Assembly: GCA_930367215.1 (NCBI GenBank)
Contig: OV884058.1
Location: 167,320,478 to 167,384,477, forward strand
Length of the DNA stretch: 64,000 nucleotides
Source: Pollenia angustigena
Lineage: Eukaryota; Arthropoda; Insecta; Diptera; Polleniidae
Direction: 5' to 3'
The notes below the pieces were generated by a model. That model had not been told where the DNA came from, did no database searches, and worked only from the letters and a program-made list of their open reading frames with translations. Shown piece after piece: positions 32,798-45,592 of this stretch (the stretch's first letter is position 1; every line of letters begins with the position of its first letter). Made by a program: the position numbers and the translations under genes.

Positions 32798-34302
32798 ATA
32801 TATTATTTTTTTTTTAAATTCTGCTTGATAATGCGTGTTAGTGGGTGAGTGGTCTAAGACGCCGCATAACGTAAGGTGAAGGGCATTAAAGATTCAACAC
32901 AGCCGAATATATCACTCTAACTTGTTTTCTTTACTACCATTCGAGTCTCAACGAATCCCTTTAATAAAATTATCATAAAGTTATGCTTAGAAATCAGCTT
33001 GAATGTGTTACTGAAGGAGATTAGGCGACAATTCCAAGAATTTTGTTATCAAAGGTAAATTTGTAAGATATTATTGTCTACTGTTAGACTTTTATATCCC
33101 AAACATATTTCCAACAATGCAAAATATGTTATTAATTTCGATTAGGGGCATTTTTTTGCATATAATGACGATTGATTATCTTATGTGATCACATCCTAAT
33201 ACCCAAAAAAAAAAAAAATTACACAATTAGTTTACAATTGTTATAATTTTAAAATTTTCTGTTTTGTAGATCCATTTGACGTAAGGTAAATTTTTATGTT
33301 TGATCTGTCTAAAAAAAAAAGAAAACCGCTGTGTAGGTAGCAAATATTCGTAAAAATAAGACGAACAATATTTTTGGGTCTTCATATTATCGCGAGTGCA
33401 CTGCACACAGAAAACAAATTGGTTGGGAAACGGTTGCAGTAATAAAATATTGATCAAGTAACATGATTTATTATTATTTATATATTATGAACTATTAAAA
33501 ATGTATAGTTCTAACTGATTTTTAATTCTCTTGATTATAAAAATGATGTTCCAACTGAAATATGATTCCTTCAACTCTTTTATTAGTTATGATAACTAAT
33601 TTAATTAAGTTCTAAAAATTAGTACAAATGGTTAGAATAACAACCGAATTTAATATAGGGCAATACTGAATATTGGTCATTGCAATCAATAATTTGCTTT
33701 CGTCAATAAATTTTGTAATATAAATGATTATTCATTTATTGCAGCTAATTATTGATTTTTGGAATAGATTCAATTCAAGTACAACAAATGAAAATATAAT
33801 TATTCGGAATTCACAACCAAAAAATAGTTAAAAGCCCCAATTGTTTACTGAATTTTCTGTCAAAACATTTTATAAATTAAATTAATTTTTAATATTACAT
33901 ATATTTAAAAAATATATTTGCGGTCAAAAATGGAAAATGTGAAAAACTTAATAAATAGGGGTAAGTAATTTACGTTTTCTATAGGTATGAACATATACAC
34001 GATTCGCTGTAAAGCTAATAAACATATTTTTAACAACATATCCCTTTGTGCTGTCGGTGTCATTGGAGTGTGTGCATCTGGGAGTGCGGTTTTTGTGATA
34101 ATCAAAGGATAAAATTGTACGTATTTCGTTACTTGTGACCTGTTCTTGTAGTGGATCGTATTTTTCTTTTCTGTGGATAACATTCTGCATCTACTATCAG
34201 CTGATCTAATTTGTTCCATATATTTGTAATTACAACTCTAACTGGTTTGTGTATTTGCTATTTTAATCGCTAAGCGCCATCTATTGGATAGTAGGATTTT
34301 AT
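32798..34302. other. Non-coding AT-rich interval
   Basis: No gene recognised. The two overlapping minus-strand frames at 33905-34219 have no domain and sit in simple AT-rich sequence. CCCAACAAACAATTTTC at 34303 resembles the MITE terminus above and marks the approximate start of the next LINE. Confidence 0.35.
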
Positions 34303-34376
34303 ACCCAACAAACAATTTTCTTTTAAAACAATTTTATTTTAAAATATATATAAACACTTATAAATTGGATCATATC

Positions 34377-35255
34377 ATGGCGTGTATTATGAAAAAATGT
34401 CCCATTACCAACGATGAAGAGATGATGATTTCTTGTTGGTTATGTAATGGTCTTTGCCATATTAAATGCAGTGGTCTTTCCGGTCTTGTTGCTGGATCAT
34501 TGTCGAAAGATAATGGACTTGCTTGGCGCTGTAATGATTGCAAGAAAATAAGCATTACATTCTATCGTTTTTTCCAATCAAATAAATCCCGTTTTTTGGA
34601 AATTCAAGAAGAAGCAAATAAACTTTTTGATAAAATATCACAATATGCTAAAATTTTTGATGATTTTAATGCTTTAGAATCTATAAAATCTCCTGTTCAA
34701 ACATCACCGAAAAGGAAATCTGCAAGGTTAAACAATAAAGTAAAGTTTACTGAGCCTTCTTCTTTGCCATCTTTGCCTCAGAATCCCGAACCCGCTTCTT
34801 CATCTGTTAATGATCGTGGGCCAACTCTTCTAAGCAAAACATCCGTTCCAACTAATACTGTCCCAATAAATCATCAAAATGCAACAAATCCTGTTAATTT
34901 GATAAATAGTGAAAATAACTGTGCTGCTATAAAAGATCTGAGAGTGATCCCACCAAAAAAACAAATCTTTGTATCTCGTTTTGCATCTGATACATCTGTT
35001 CACGACATTGATGCGTATATTAAATCTAAGATCGACAAAAATTTTGATTTGAATGTTCATAAGTTTACTTACTCGCAAGCGCGGATTATCACATCATTTA
35101 AGCTTACTGTTCCATTTGAAATTTTTAACTCCATTCTCGACCCATCTTTTTGGCCTGAACATGTCTTAGTTCGAGAATATGAACCAAATATAAACCGGCG
35201 TCCAACGAATGTTGCTTATTTGCCGAAACAACAATTATTACATTCAAAAAACTAA
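34377..35255 (+). CDS. LINE ORF1 protein with PHD-like zinc finger
   Basis: An open frame of 292 residues from the ATG at 34377, the first Met placed just before the Cys-rich region. Residues about 6-60 contain a C4HC3-like PHD pattern: KKCPITNDEEMMISCWLCNG, then CHIKCSGLSG and WRCNDCKK. A basic/Ser-Pro-rich linker follows (SPKRKSARLNNK), then a domain around residues 195-270 with KKQIFVSRFASDTSVHDID, resembling the RNA-binding fold of LINE ORF1 proteins. Such proteins bind LINE RNA and chaperone it. ORF2 starts in another frame overlapping the 3' end. The frame is intact. Confidence 0.7.
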   Translation: MACIMKKCPITNDEEMMISCWLCNGLCHIKCSGLSGLVAGSLSKDNGLAWRCNDCKKISITFYRFFQSNKSRFLEIQEEANKLFDKISQYAKIFDDFNALESIKSPVQTSPKRKSARLNNKVKFTEPSSLPSLPQNPEPASSSVNDRGPTLLSKTSVPTNTVPINHQNATNPVNLINSENNCAAIKDLRVIPPKKQIFVSRFASDTSVHDIDAYIKSKIDKNFDLNVHKFTYSQARIITSFKLTVPFEIFNSILDPSFWPEHVLVREYEPNINRRPTNVAYLPKQQLLHSKN

Positions 35256-38134
35256 CTGATGCTCCCGACGATCAACTCATTATTATATACCAAAACGTAC
35301 GTGGAATGAGGACTAAATGCTCCAAATTTTATGTCGATAGTTTTAATTTCAATCACCACATAATTTGTCTAACTGAGACTTGGCTAAATAATACTTTCTT
35401 AAATACCGAAATTGTTTGCAATAATTTTCATGTATTCCGGCGCGATAGAACTACAGTTACTACTGGCGGTGGAGTTTTAATAGCTGTCTGAAATACATTT
35501 CCTGCTGAAGAGCTAATATTAAACTTAGCAAGTAAAATTGAATTTATTGCAGTGGTAGTAAAAGTAAACAACATTAAAATATTTATTACATGTTCTTATA
35601 TCCCACCTCAATCTGATATAATTACTTATCAACAACACATTTTGGCAATGGAACAAGTGGCTTCAAAAATCAGTTTGGGTGATCTCATGTTAGTCCTTGG
35701 CGATTTTAATATACCTCAGATTACCTGGCATTTCTCCACAGAAAATAAAACTTACATTCCTAATCGTTCTGATAACATCAGTGATGATATATTCGGTAAC
35801 ATTACAAATTTATGTCTACATCAGATAAATGGCGTCTACAATATGTATGGTAAATTACTTGACCTGGTATTTGTTAATGAGCCTAAGGAATGTACAATAA
35901 ATCGTGTTGATCCTATAACACTCCCAGAAGATCGTTACCACCCTACAATTGAAATTAGCTGCAACATTTTTAGTTGTCATCGTGTTCAAAATTTCCATAA
36001 AAAAGAAAAGGTGTTTTGTTTTAAAAGGGCAAATTACAACGACCTACATAACCTTTTAATTAACACAAATTGGATTCAATTGTTATCCATTCGCATTGGC
36101 GCACCAGAAACAATCGATAAAATGATTAATAATTTCTACAGTACAATAAAACAATATATGAATGAATGTATACCAAAATTTTCACTGAGCTCAAAATCAG
36201 GACCACCATGGGGTAATAAACAACTTTCTTCGTTAAAAAACTTAAAAAACAAGAATTACAGAAAATATAAGAAATCTGGATCCCACTGCGATTACAACAA
36301 GTATTCCGTCCTTCGTGCAAAATACAATTTGCTAAATGCTAAATTATATAACGATTATTTGATTAAAATAAAAAACAACTTAAAATACGATCCAAGATCA
36401 TTCTATAAATTTGTAAATTCGAAAAGAAAGATCTCTGGTGCACCGAAGGTCATGAAATATATGGGTACTGAAACACACGATGAAAAGGAAATCAGTGATT
36501 TATTCGCCGACTTTTTTTCGTCCACATACTCTGATGCACATTGTGCTGAAAATGTCAATTATCCATTTAATATAGTTACTGGTCAAACTATTTCATTTTC
36601 ACCAATAACCACACTTAATATTATCAATTGCTTAAAATCTTTTAAATATTCAAACTCAATGGGTCCTGATGGTATACCAAGCAGTATTTTAATCAACTGT
36701 ATGGAAGCTTTAGCAATGCCGTTGTCAATTATTTTTAATATTTCTTTGAAAAATGGATATTTTCCAAAAATATGGAAAGAATCATATTTAATTCCTCTGT
36801 TCAAATCTGGAAATAAATCAAATATAATTAATTACAGAGGTATAGCCAAACTTAGCGCAATTCCAAAACTTTTTGAAAAATGCATTTTAGATTCATTGGT
36901 TCATCAAGTTTCACCGTTATTAACACCTTTTCAACACGGATTTCGTAAAGAATCATCAACTATGACAAATATTTTAGAACTGACAACTTTGGTAAATGAG
37001 GGATTCGTCAACAACCAGCATACCGACGTTATATATACCGACTTCAGTAAGGCATTTGATAAGGTAAATCACAACCTTCTTTTGAGAAAAATTGATATTA
37101 TGGGTTTCGACAAAACTTATTTAAGCTGGCTAAGGTCATATCTTCTCGGCAGAATACAATGCGTAAAATTTGGGTTTTCAACTTCTAAACCTATATTGGT
37201 AAAATCCGGTGTTCCGCAAGGTAGTCACCTTGGCCCACTTTTGTTTCTGCTCTTCATCAACGACATGCCTGATATTATTAAACATTCACATATACTAATG
37301 TTCGCAGATGATGTAAACATTTTTTTAAACTTCACGAACTCTTTAGACCATATTTATCTTCAAGGAGACTTGGATGCCTTTTATAATTGGTGTAAACATA
37401 ACCTAATGGATTTAAACCTAATGAAATGTAAACATATGCGCTTTTCTAGAAAACGTAGTATTTTAAATAACTATAAACTCGGTGACTATAAAATCGAGAT
37501 AGTTGACACAATTATGGATCTTGGCATCTTACTGGATGTAAAATTGGATTTTATTCAACACAAAACAATGACTGTCAACAGGGCTCGTTGTACTCTGGCT
37601 TTTATTAAACGTTGGGCGAAGGAATTCCATGATACTTTCGTCACTAAACAACTTTACACATCTCTCGTTAGACCAATCTTGGAATACGGCTCGATTGTAT
37701 GGGATCCACATTATATGGTTCATAGTGATCATATTGAATCCATTCAAAAACAATTCTTGCTTTTTTGCCTGAGAGATACATATCGAGGATATGATAATCT
37801 CCCCTCATATTCTACAAGATTATCTTTAATACGTTTGCCAACACTGAAAAGTCGCAGAGTTATGCTAAATGTCTCATTTGTAATTAACTTAATAAATGGA
37901 AAAGTATGCTCGAATTTTTTATTAAGTAGTTTATCATTTAACATTCCACGACGTACGGTACGGTACTATAATCCCTTATTTATAAAAACTTTCCGAACTA
38001 ACTATGCTATGGCAGACCCATTTAGAAAACTGTGTTGTTGCTTCAATGAAATGTTTGAATTTATTGATTTTTCTCTGGATTTAAATATTGTTAAACGTAA
38101 TATTATACTTAAGTTAAATACTCATTTGTATTAG
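35222..38134 (+). pseudogene. LINE ORF2 endonuclease-reverse transcriptase, one stop
   Basis: Domains in order: an APE-type endonuclease with IIIYQNVRGMRTK (about 35270), ICLTETWLNN, YIPPQSD and VLGDFNIPQITWH; then RT with GIAKLSAIPKLFEKC, FRKESSTMTNILEL, TDFSKAFDKVNHNLL, GVPQGSHLGPLLFLLFI and the catalytic MFADDVNIF; then the tail YTSLVRPILEYGSIVWDP. A TGA at 35489-35491 interrupts the endonuclease. Where SDHxP is expected the sequence reads PEDRYHP, so the catalytic His appears altered. The frame is otherwise open for about 960 codons. The first in-frame ATG (35306) lies after the first endonuclease motif, so initiation may depend on the ORF1 overlap. Confidence 0.85.
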
Positions 38135-38237
38135 GCTGTAAGGATTTATCCATAGACCTAATTATATATATTAAATAAATAAATAAAATAAAATAAAAAT
38201 ACATATGTATGTATGAATGTATGTATTATTTTTTATA

Positions 38238-38545
38238 CCCTGCAAATTATATTGGACTTCTTGATCCATTTTGATCCTGGACTGGTCCAATGTAGTGCAA
38301 GTACGGACCATGTCATTATTAAAAAAAGTTTGCAGTGAAACGACATGTCTTCGTTTTTAACGACATGTTTTCGTTTTGAAACGATTTCAAAGCTAATCCT
38401 CTGGAGTATACCACGGAGTAGTTTTAAGACTTCCCCCTTTGTAATGCAAGCTGGTTTATATGGTCCTGCCCTAGGACATCGTACTGTAAAATAATCCATT
38501 TTTTCCATACAATGAGATTACCTTTGGACAAGTCCTTGCCCCTTA
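38238..38545. mobile_element. MITE, CCCTGCAAAT type, copy 2 (one end lost)
   Basis: Starts CCCTGCAAATTATATTGGAC just after the LINE 3' tail and shares GGACCATGTCATT, ACGACATGTCTTCG and GGACATCGTA blocks with the copies at 7203 and 49318. The opposite terminus is not recognisable. Confidence 0.7.
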
Positions 38546-39926
38546 TGGGCTACATTTGACCGGTAAAAAAAATATATTGATAACGACAATCAAATCTCTT
38601 GTTATGAACACCAATTATGTGTTAATTCAGTTGCACCTATCATTTATTCGAGTACAAGCACAATTTTGTTTCTAATAATCACACTACCAACTAACAATAT
38701 CTGTTGTTATGACTGATAGTGTACTAAAATTCAAATGTTGCTATCAAACCTATTATGCTAATCAACGAAGTTTTCAGTAATTGGAACCGAATTGTGTGAT
38801 TGTACATGCAACCGACGAAATTCGATTGTCGCCAAATTCGGTTGTGATCACGAATCTGTTTTCTCTGTGTGTGTGTATACAAATTTAAACTCTAAACTTT
38901 TTCTATATATTTACATATTATATAAGGAGATAAAAGGGTACTTTATTCAACCTGTTTTCTCTCTTTTTTACTGATACTGTCTCATTTCAATCCATCTCAA
39001 TGATTAAAATTAAGATGGTACTAATTGCCAAGCAAAAGGGTTTTTAATTTTATTTTGTGTAATTTTAATTTTTTATATTTTCAAATCTTGCAAACGATTT
39101 CTTTTTACCCAACAAATTCCGATAGCAATACTAGAAATATCTGGAAACAAAAGTTTGACAGTTTTCTTCTAATGTTGCTTAAATTTTGTAAAAAATTTAA
39201 ATATATCCCTTTTTTTTTTAAATATGTTATACCTGGAAGATCCGCCAACAGACGAATTCCGAATTGATCGTTTCAAATTTCTTTTGCTCATCTGGAAACA
39301 AACTTAATAAAAATGGCACTATGCTATTGGCCTTACAAGCAATAACATTTCAGGCTAGATTTCTAATCAAGGAAGCATAAAAAGAAAACAGCACTAAAAC
39401 TGACGTGGGGGTACCGTGGTATTTTAAAGATGAAAAAGCACAAAAGTAATGAATTCTTCATCACTGATCCATCTGCCGATTAAAAAACCCGCTTCCCTAA
39501 CTTTATGAATCTAACTTTAGGATTTGTCAAAAAAAAATTACCAAATCATCAAATCTTCCCTTTTTTGTCCACCTATTAGAACTTTCTTTTTTTTTAATTA
39601 GGAACACTTTAAAGTTTAAACTTGGTGATACGATACACTTGGACCTCTCAATACAGATTTCATTTGCTTAAATAATTAAGTTAAATACATAAAAATGTAT
39701 AATGAGCACTATCCAGTTATAAGATACAAAGAATGCTGACGAAGGCCTCAGCGGGCCAAAAAATTTATTTCAATTTATTTCATTGCTAGCCAAAAGATAG
39801 CTTAAGTAAGCTACGTAACATAAATATACAAACGAAAATTCTGATACTGCATAGAAAATATTCCTGGAAAATATTGAAGAAATAAGACTTTAAAGAATAA
39901 AAGCTTTTAAAATTGTTATTTGACTT
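38546..39926. other. Non-coding interval
   Basis: No gene or family recognised. AACCGAATT (38783) and AATTCGGTT (38834) form a weak inverted repeat. The short frames at 38792-38974 and 39025-39267 have no domain. Confidence 0.35.
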
Positions 39927-40149
39927 ACTGAACAACCTAAACAAAAGCGGCAAGCGTTTTTTTAAAAATGAAAATTTTATTTAAATACAATTTTAATAAA
40001 ACAAACCGACATAGCGATCTGTCAAATAAGATTTGTCAGCCGGGTGGTTTCAAATTCGCATTCTAATGGTTTGTTTCGTAAAAATATTATGCAAATGAGA
40101 ATTTTTGACATACAAAAAACGCTTCCGCTCTTATTTAGGTAGCTCAGTT
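39927..40149. mobile_element. 223-bp MITE with AAGCGTTTTTT inverted ends
   Basis: The left end ACTGAACAACCTAAAC and inverted right end ACTGAGCTACCTAAAT are followed inward by AARAGCGG and AAGCGTTTTTT on both sides, giving arms of about 36 bp. No coding region. Confidence 0.55.
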
Positions 40150-40593
40150 AGAATACACATTCGAATTAATATGAAAATTTCCATAAAAAGTTTTTTGTTA
40201 TATTTTTTTCTATTCTTTTATCATGTTTAACATTTCATGAATACCATTGTGCATAATAAATAATTATTTAACAATTAATGTGTCAATTAGAAAAGTATGT
40301 ATTTCCAAACAAATAAAAACAATGTAAAAAAAATTTATAGGAATTGAATTTAAGTAGAGAGTTCCGTAAAATTTTATTTTATCTTTGGCAGGAAAGAATA
40401 ACATCAACATTTTTCACAAAATAGTAAAAAGACTGATATGTTTTTGAAAATTTATATTAAATTAAATTGCATAAAATTAATATCTTTTTTTAATTAACTC
40501 AAAGTTAACTTGAATTAATTGAAAACGACGACTTTAGATAGTATAGAAAACAAATTTTATCTCAATAAATTCGTTTAAAATCATTGGCTATAT

Positions 40594-41300
40594 CTATATG
40601 ATACAAAGGACCCTCGACGTAGAGCTTGTGGAGCTTTGGCCATATTAATAAGAGCTCGAATCAAACTTTTCCTTATTACTTAACAAACATTTGTATTGAA
40701 GATTGCAATCAAAATCTAGAAATTTCATACTGCCCACCTGGATTTTAAAAATCAGAAAACCAATATTATAAGTATTATGAACCACTACCTGTTTTCTGTA
40801 GGTTGGTGATTACTAGGGATGAGATTTGCATGCACTAAAAAGTAGAAAATATGCTTTTAAAATATGCACTAAAAAAATAAAAAATATGCACGAAAAACTG
40901 TTTAATTTTACTAAAAACCAAAATATAAAGAATTCGGTCTATTGTTATTCAAATATCTTTAAAAAAAAATGATCAAAAATGTCAAAATATGCATTAAAAA
41001 CTAAGTATGCAAAAATATACAGTTTCAACAAAATATGCAACTATATGGAAGAGCAAATCAATGCCATTTTAACGCAAATTTAATGATTTGGAAAGATAAT
41101 TTTGTCGACATCGTTCTTAGACTATCGCCAAAAAACATGCATTTGCATGAAAATCGCATCCCTAGTGATTACAATGCTACACATACCTTTGGGTCACGAC
41201 TTATAGTACCAAAGGGTCGTGTTTTATTAAATACAATTTCAAAAGTAGGACTTTATGTGACGCAAGTGGACAACCAACCTCCTGATACTGATTAGCAGAA
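40594..41300 (+). pseudogene. Jockey-type LINE endonuclease fragment, split by a MITE
   Basis: When the MITE 40814-41164 is ignored, codons around 40800-41230 read VGDYNATHTFGSR and then LIVPKGRVLLN. This matches the jockey-clade endonuclease motif GDFNAKH--WGSR---RGR-L. Upstream, about 40620-40680, CGALAILIRARIK resembles the GGTAILI strand. Stops and frame changes occur before and after. No RT of the same element directly follows; the RT relic at 41487 resembles the LINE at 34303 instead. Confidence 0.55.
40814..41164. mobile_element. 351-bp hAT MITE, perfect 8-bp duplication
   Basis: The ends TAGGGATGAGATTTGCATG and, inverted, TAGGGATGCGATTTTCATG are flanked by GTGATTAC at 40806-40813 and 41165-41172. 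The interior repeats AAAATATGCA several times. It interrupts a LINE endonuclease codon series. Confidence 0.88.
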
Positions 41301-41486
41301 AATTCTAGATGTCATTGATTTTGGTGCGGTTAAAATCATCACAATTAAAACGATTTGTATAAAAGCATCTCTTGATTTATTTTCCAAGCAACCTCCCATT
41401 AAAGTTACTACAATGGAAACTTAAAAAAATCCTATATCCGAGTGATAAACAAATACATAAATATACATAAAATATAACAGTATTCA

Positions 41487-42310
41487 TTGCACGGCGGATA
41501 TACCGCCAGAAGATATACCATCTCTATTGCCCCTCAACAAACCAGATATTACAAAATTTATTTTGCAGATGTCGAGCGACTATTGATTATAAAAAGAAGA
41601 ATTTCAAAAAAGTATATAGTAACATGTTCTTATATTTCTTCATCATCCCCGCAGTCTCTTCGTATTCAACATGGCGAAGCTATTAAGAAGTGTAAAGTAA
41701 AGCGCTTTGCAGTAAATACCGTTAATTATTTCCTCGGAGGTATTCAAGTTGATATAGTTGAAAACCTTCCTTGATCTTGGAATACTGTTTGACCCTAAAC
41801 GCATATGATAAATAAAGCTAGAGGAATACTTGGATATAAAACGCTGGGCAAAACAGTTCGATGACCCCTATATTACAAAGACCTTATACATGTCGCTTGT
41901 TAGGCTGATTCTTGAATATGGATCGATTATATGGGATCCCATTTTCTAAACGTATTCTAATTCAATCGAAGCTGTACAGAAACAATAACTGCTCTTCTGT
42001 CTTCGCGGATTATATTTCAACCCACTAAAACACAACGCTACTGGCTCTGATAAAAGTCGTAGAACAATGCAAAATGTGTCGTTTATTTTCAACATTATTA
42101 ATGGTGATATCTGTGTTGGATTTAAAGTTAATGAGATTTCATTTAATATACCTTAACGATCATCCCAAAATTAAATACCGTTAACCGTCAAATTCTTCAG
42201 AGCTGGTGATGCCGACCCTCTTATAAGGATGTGTACTACAATCAATTATATATATTTATTGATTATTCATTGGATACAAAGTCAACAAATAGATTGTTAG
42301 TTATAGTCTA
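41487..42310 (+). pseudogene. Decayed LINE RT C-terminal fragment
   Basis: The order of blocks follows ORF2 of the LINE at 34303: KCKVKRFAV near 41690, GGIQVDIVENLP, then in another frame IKRWAKQFDDPYITKTLYMS and LVRLILEYGSIIWDP (about 41840-41945), then LLFCLRG. Several stops and shifts make it non-functional. It ends near the ATGTAAATTTAAATG tail at about 42322. Confidence 0.65.
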
Positions 42311-43330
42311 TTTTAATTAAATGTAAATTTAAATGTGTAAAATGTCTGCAAGAAAAAGTCCATAGGCAATTAATCTTCTATATAAAAAAAAAGAGCTGCG
42401 TGAGTGACTAACTCATCCATCATCGCCCAGCCCCAACCGCTGATTCTAGAAACTTGAAATTTCCACTAAGACGGGATTTTTTTGAAATTCGAATGTTCAG
42501 TGGATAAAAAAGGTAAAAACGGGAAAATTCGGTAACCTTATATCTCCAAAACTAAAAGAGATGCAAAATAAATGTTAAACTTATTTTCGGGAATAAAAAG
42601 TTTATTATTAATACGATTTCCGTATGACGTGCTTAATTCCCAATTCTTCATATATGATAAATACATTGAAATTTATTGTTGAGGGAAAGCTAGCCTCTGT
42701 GCGCATTTCACTGGTTGCTTAGGCCAGATCATCAACCTTTTCCAAAGATTTTAGAAAAGCCAAAAATATTAAACAAATAAAACCCTAAAGCGAATAAGAA
42801 TTATAAGCACTCTAAGTCTTACTTGTAACAATATCAAAGCTTAAACAAAACACTAACAATAAACATGTTAAACTTATCGTTGTTCTTTAGAAAATTAAGC
42901 GGACGGTTGTCTGGTACTTTTTTAAATGGGTAAAATCTGAATTTTAGTACTTTTTTGCCACCCCATCTATCTTTTGAACCAGTAAACATAGAAACAAAGT
43001 TAATACCACATTAGAAACTTATCAAAAAAATACGTATACGAATTTGGTACTTTTACGTAACTATTTTTGGTACTAATTTTTTACAAAACATTTTCCTACA
43101 TTCATTGACATATTCGTACTAAATTATGGGCTGCCACTACAATTCTAAAAATTTGAAATTTTGACACTTTTATGGGGGTAAAAAGGAAATACGGAAAATT
43201 TGATATTTTTTTTTAGCTTTTTGGTTCTACTTAAGAAGCGGGTTAAATGCTAGAATAAAAACCAGTTTAAACCTAGAAAAATAAACTTTGGCATACACAT
43301 ATGTCCACGAAGAAAAAGGACACGCTAACA
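42311..43330. other. Non-coding interval with possible repeat
   Basis: A block at about 42400-42480 (TGAGTGACTAACTCATCC, then CTAGAAACTTGAAATTT in variant form) looks like an old interspersed repeat, but I cannot name it. A GGTACTTTT motif recurs near 42915, 42955 and 43046. No gene. Confidence 0.3.
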
Positions 43331-44285
43331 AAGTAGCGGGTATATGTTAGTAATAAATGTGCCGAATCTTTGATACCCTCCACCGACAGTTCGAATGTTT
43401 AAGGAGTAAAATCTGTATGATGTTATTATTATCTTAAACTGTAACGATTTGTTATTAATTATGGTTTTAGGCGACTAAACTGTTTTCCGGTAGTAGGGCT
43501 TATATGGGGCCTAGGGTAAATTATTGACCGATCATCACGAAATTTCACAACGTCATTTTTAGTCCTTTAAAACTGTGACGTACCAATTTCTGTTATGATA
43601 GCATTATTAATTATGGTTTTAGGTGTACTAAACAGTTTTCCGGGAGTAGGGTTTCTATGGGGCCTAGGGTAAATTATGTACCGATCTTCACGAAATTTCA
43701 TAGTACCATTTATAGTCCTATAAAACTGTGACGAGCCAAAATTTGTTATGATTGCATTATTTTTTACGGTTTTAGGCGTCCTAAACTGTTTTCCGGTAGT
43801 ATGGTTTATATGGGGCCTAAGGTAAATTATGGATCGACCGTCACGAAATTTCACAGTGTTATTTCTAGTCCTAAAAAACAAATTTTTACAAAATTTTATT
43901 TTATTCCGTGCCTTGTTCCAGCATTTATGTTGTTTTTTGTATCAAAATAATCAATTTTTTTAGATGGTGGTTCCACATTTTGATTCATAGCTCTGGACCT
44001 ACTGAACCGATTTTGCTGGATTTCAATCCCAAACTGCTTAGGATAACTACAAGCAATTTGGCACCAAGTTTGTTCATTTCTTTTGAGCTGTTCGAAAGTG
44101 AGCGTGTTTTCAACAGACGGACAGACGGACAGACAGACGGACATGGCTAAATCGACTTAGAATTACTCAAGGACCCAGAACATATATACTTTATGGGGTC
44201 TGAGATGAATAATAAAAAAGTTTCACACGGAATGACAAACTTATATACCCTCTTCACAACTAATTGAGGTGGAGGGTATAAAAAT
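43331..44285 (+). repeat. DINE-1-like repeat with 153-bp internal tandem units
   Basis: GGTTTTAGGYGT-CTAAAC starts at 43463, 43615 and 43768, giving about 152-153 bp spacing. Each unit then has TATGGGGCCTA and TTCACGAAATTTCA-like blocks. It is followed by CAGACGGACAGACGGACA (44110-44135), GGACATGGCTAAATCGACTT and the terminal GGTGGAGGGTATAAAA (44270-44285). The frames on both strands at 43567-44150 are the repeat itself. Confidence 0.6.
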
Positions 44286-45415
44286 GTGGAGCATTTATTT
44301 TTATCGATCTTTGAATTGTAGATAAGCTTGCTTCAACGCCGACATTTACCATGATTTTTGCGGCTGAGTCATTAGACTTTGATACTTTTCTCAGAATTAT
44401 TACTTTTTTTTGGTTTTGCCGTTTTCTGAATTTTTGTGCAAGGATGCCGTTGTAGCTTTACGAATTTTACCGATTATTTTGATATTTCGCTTATTGACAG
44501 CTCTAAATCCTCGTAAGTTTCAATTTTCGCGTTCGCTTTCATAGAAAGTGATTTTCCTCTAGCCAATTGATAACAATAGACCACTTTATTAGGCAAAAAA
44601 TTTAGTGTCGATACGCCTTCTAATTTTTAAGAAAAACTAAAAAAAACTGCAGGGGCTTACATGATGACGCAAAGGCTATGTTAGCTTTTTCATCGAAAAT
44701 AAATAAAGGCACATGCTTTCCAACAACAACGTTATAAGTTTATTGGGCGCGAAGTGTATGGTATGGGTCACAATTAAGCCCATATCGGCATGAAAACCGA
44801 TTGTGGTTATTAAAACTAATAGGGAAAATATAAGATAAAATGTAAAAAAAGTTTAAAAACTATACAGGGTCTTTAAAATGTGAATAGTAAAAATTAGATA
44901 CAGTCGTAGTAGTTGAGATTAAATATCCATCTCTTACAGACTATATGTGATGTAAATACATGTCAATTAGGTTTTCATCATGGTTCTGGTTCTCAGAAGG
45001 TTGATTTCGTCATACATAGACATCGTTAAACTACTCTTTTATAATTTATGGCGCCTTAGATTAGTATTGTTATTTTATTTAAGTAATTTAAAAACGAAAT
45101 TACAAACCTTTCTATATCCTTTCCACCTGGGGTGAATGGCATTAAAAAATGCACGGGACACTCTTATATTAAGCAGCTAAATTATTGGCTGAGAAAAAAA
45201 CCTTTTACTTTCACATGTATAAGTTGGATTAATTGATATTAATGAGGTTTAAGGAAATGTTACAATTTATATAAATTGTTTTCCTTAAGAATTAATATCT
45301 ACATTAAACAAATCTTCGTTCATAAATTCTGTCTTTCGTAATTTCACATGACGATTAAGAAAAAACCCATCATCGTATAAAGAAGTGAAACAAAATTTTT
45401 TTAATATGTATTTTC
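44286..45415. other. Non-coding interval before Harbinger fragment
   Basis: No coding region or repeat recognised. A possible splice acceptor (TATTTTCAG at 45410-45418) precedes the Harbinger-like fragment, so this may be part of a decayed Harbinger element. Confidence 0.3.
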
Positions 45416-45418
45416 AGA

Positions 45419-45592
45419 GTACTATTTATTGGGTGATTCGGCATATCCATGCAATAAATATTTAATTACGCCATATAAAGAAAATGGCCATTTGAGCAGG
45501 CCCCAGAAACTTTTCAACATAAAATTAAGCTCAGGTCGCGTTGCCATGGAACCACAGAATGCGATTGCAAAAAAATCGCATTTAATGAACAC
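45419..45592 (+). pseudogene. PIF/Harbinger (HARBI1-type) transposase fragment
   Basis: The open frame has GDSAYPCNKYLITPY, then RPQKLFNIKLSSGRVAME. This corresponds to the GDSGYP--PWL-TPY and FN--HS-AR---E blocks of DDE_Tnp_4 transposases; the Asp of GDS is a catalytic residue in that family. It begins right after a TTTTCAG acceptor-like site. The final catalytic Glu block is followed by unrelated sequence, and an A25 run lies at about 45769-45796. Only one exon-sized piece is present. Confidence 0.6.

Larger units (their letters stand above)
34303..38205 (+). mobile_element. Nearly complete LINE (CR1/jockey group), copy 1
   Basis: Contains ORF1 with a PHD-like zinc finger, an overlapping ORF2 with endonuclease and RT, and an AAATA-repeat 3' tail (about 38172-38200). 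One stop in ORF2 and a changed endonuclease motif are the main defects seen. The 5' border is approximate; no target duplication was assigned. Confidence 0.8.

Noticed and set aside
33905..34219. Overlapping minus-strand frames of 104 and 80 codons
   Set aside because: AT-rich, overlapping in two frames, no domain, no paralogue in the window.
43567..44150. Frames on both strands with internal repeats
   Set aside because: They are the 153-bp tandem units and GGACAGAC microsatellite of a DINE-like repeat.
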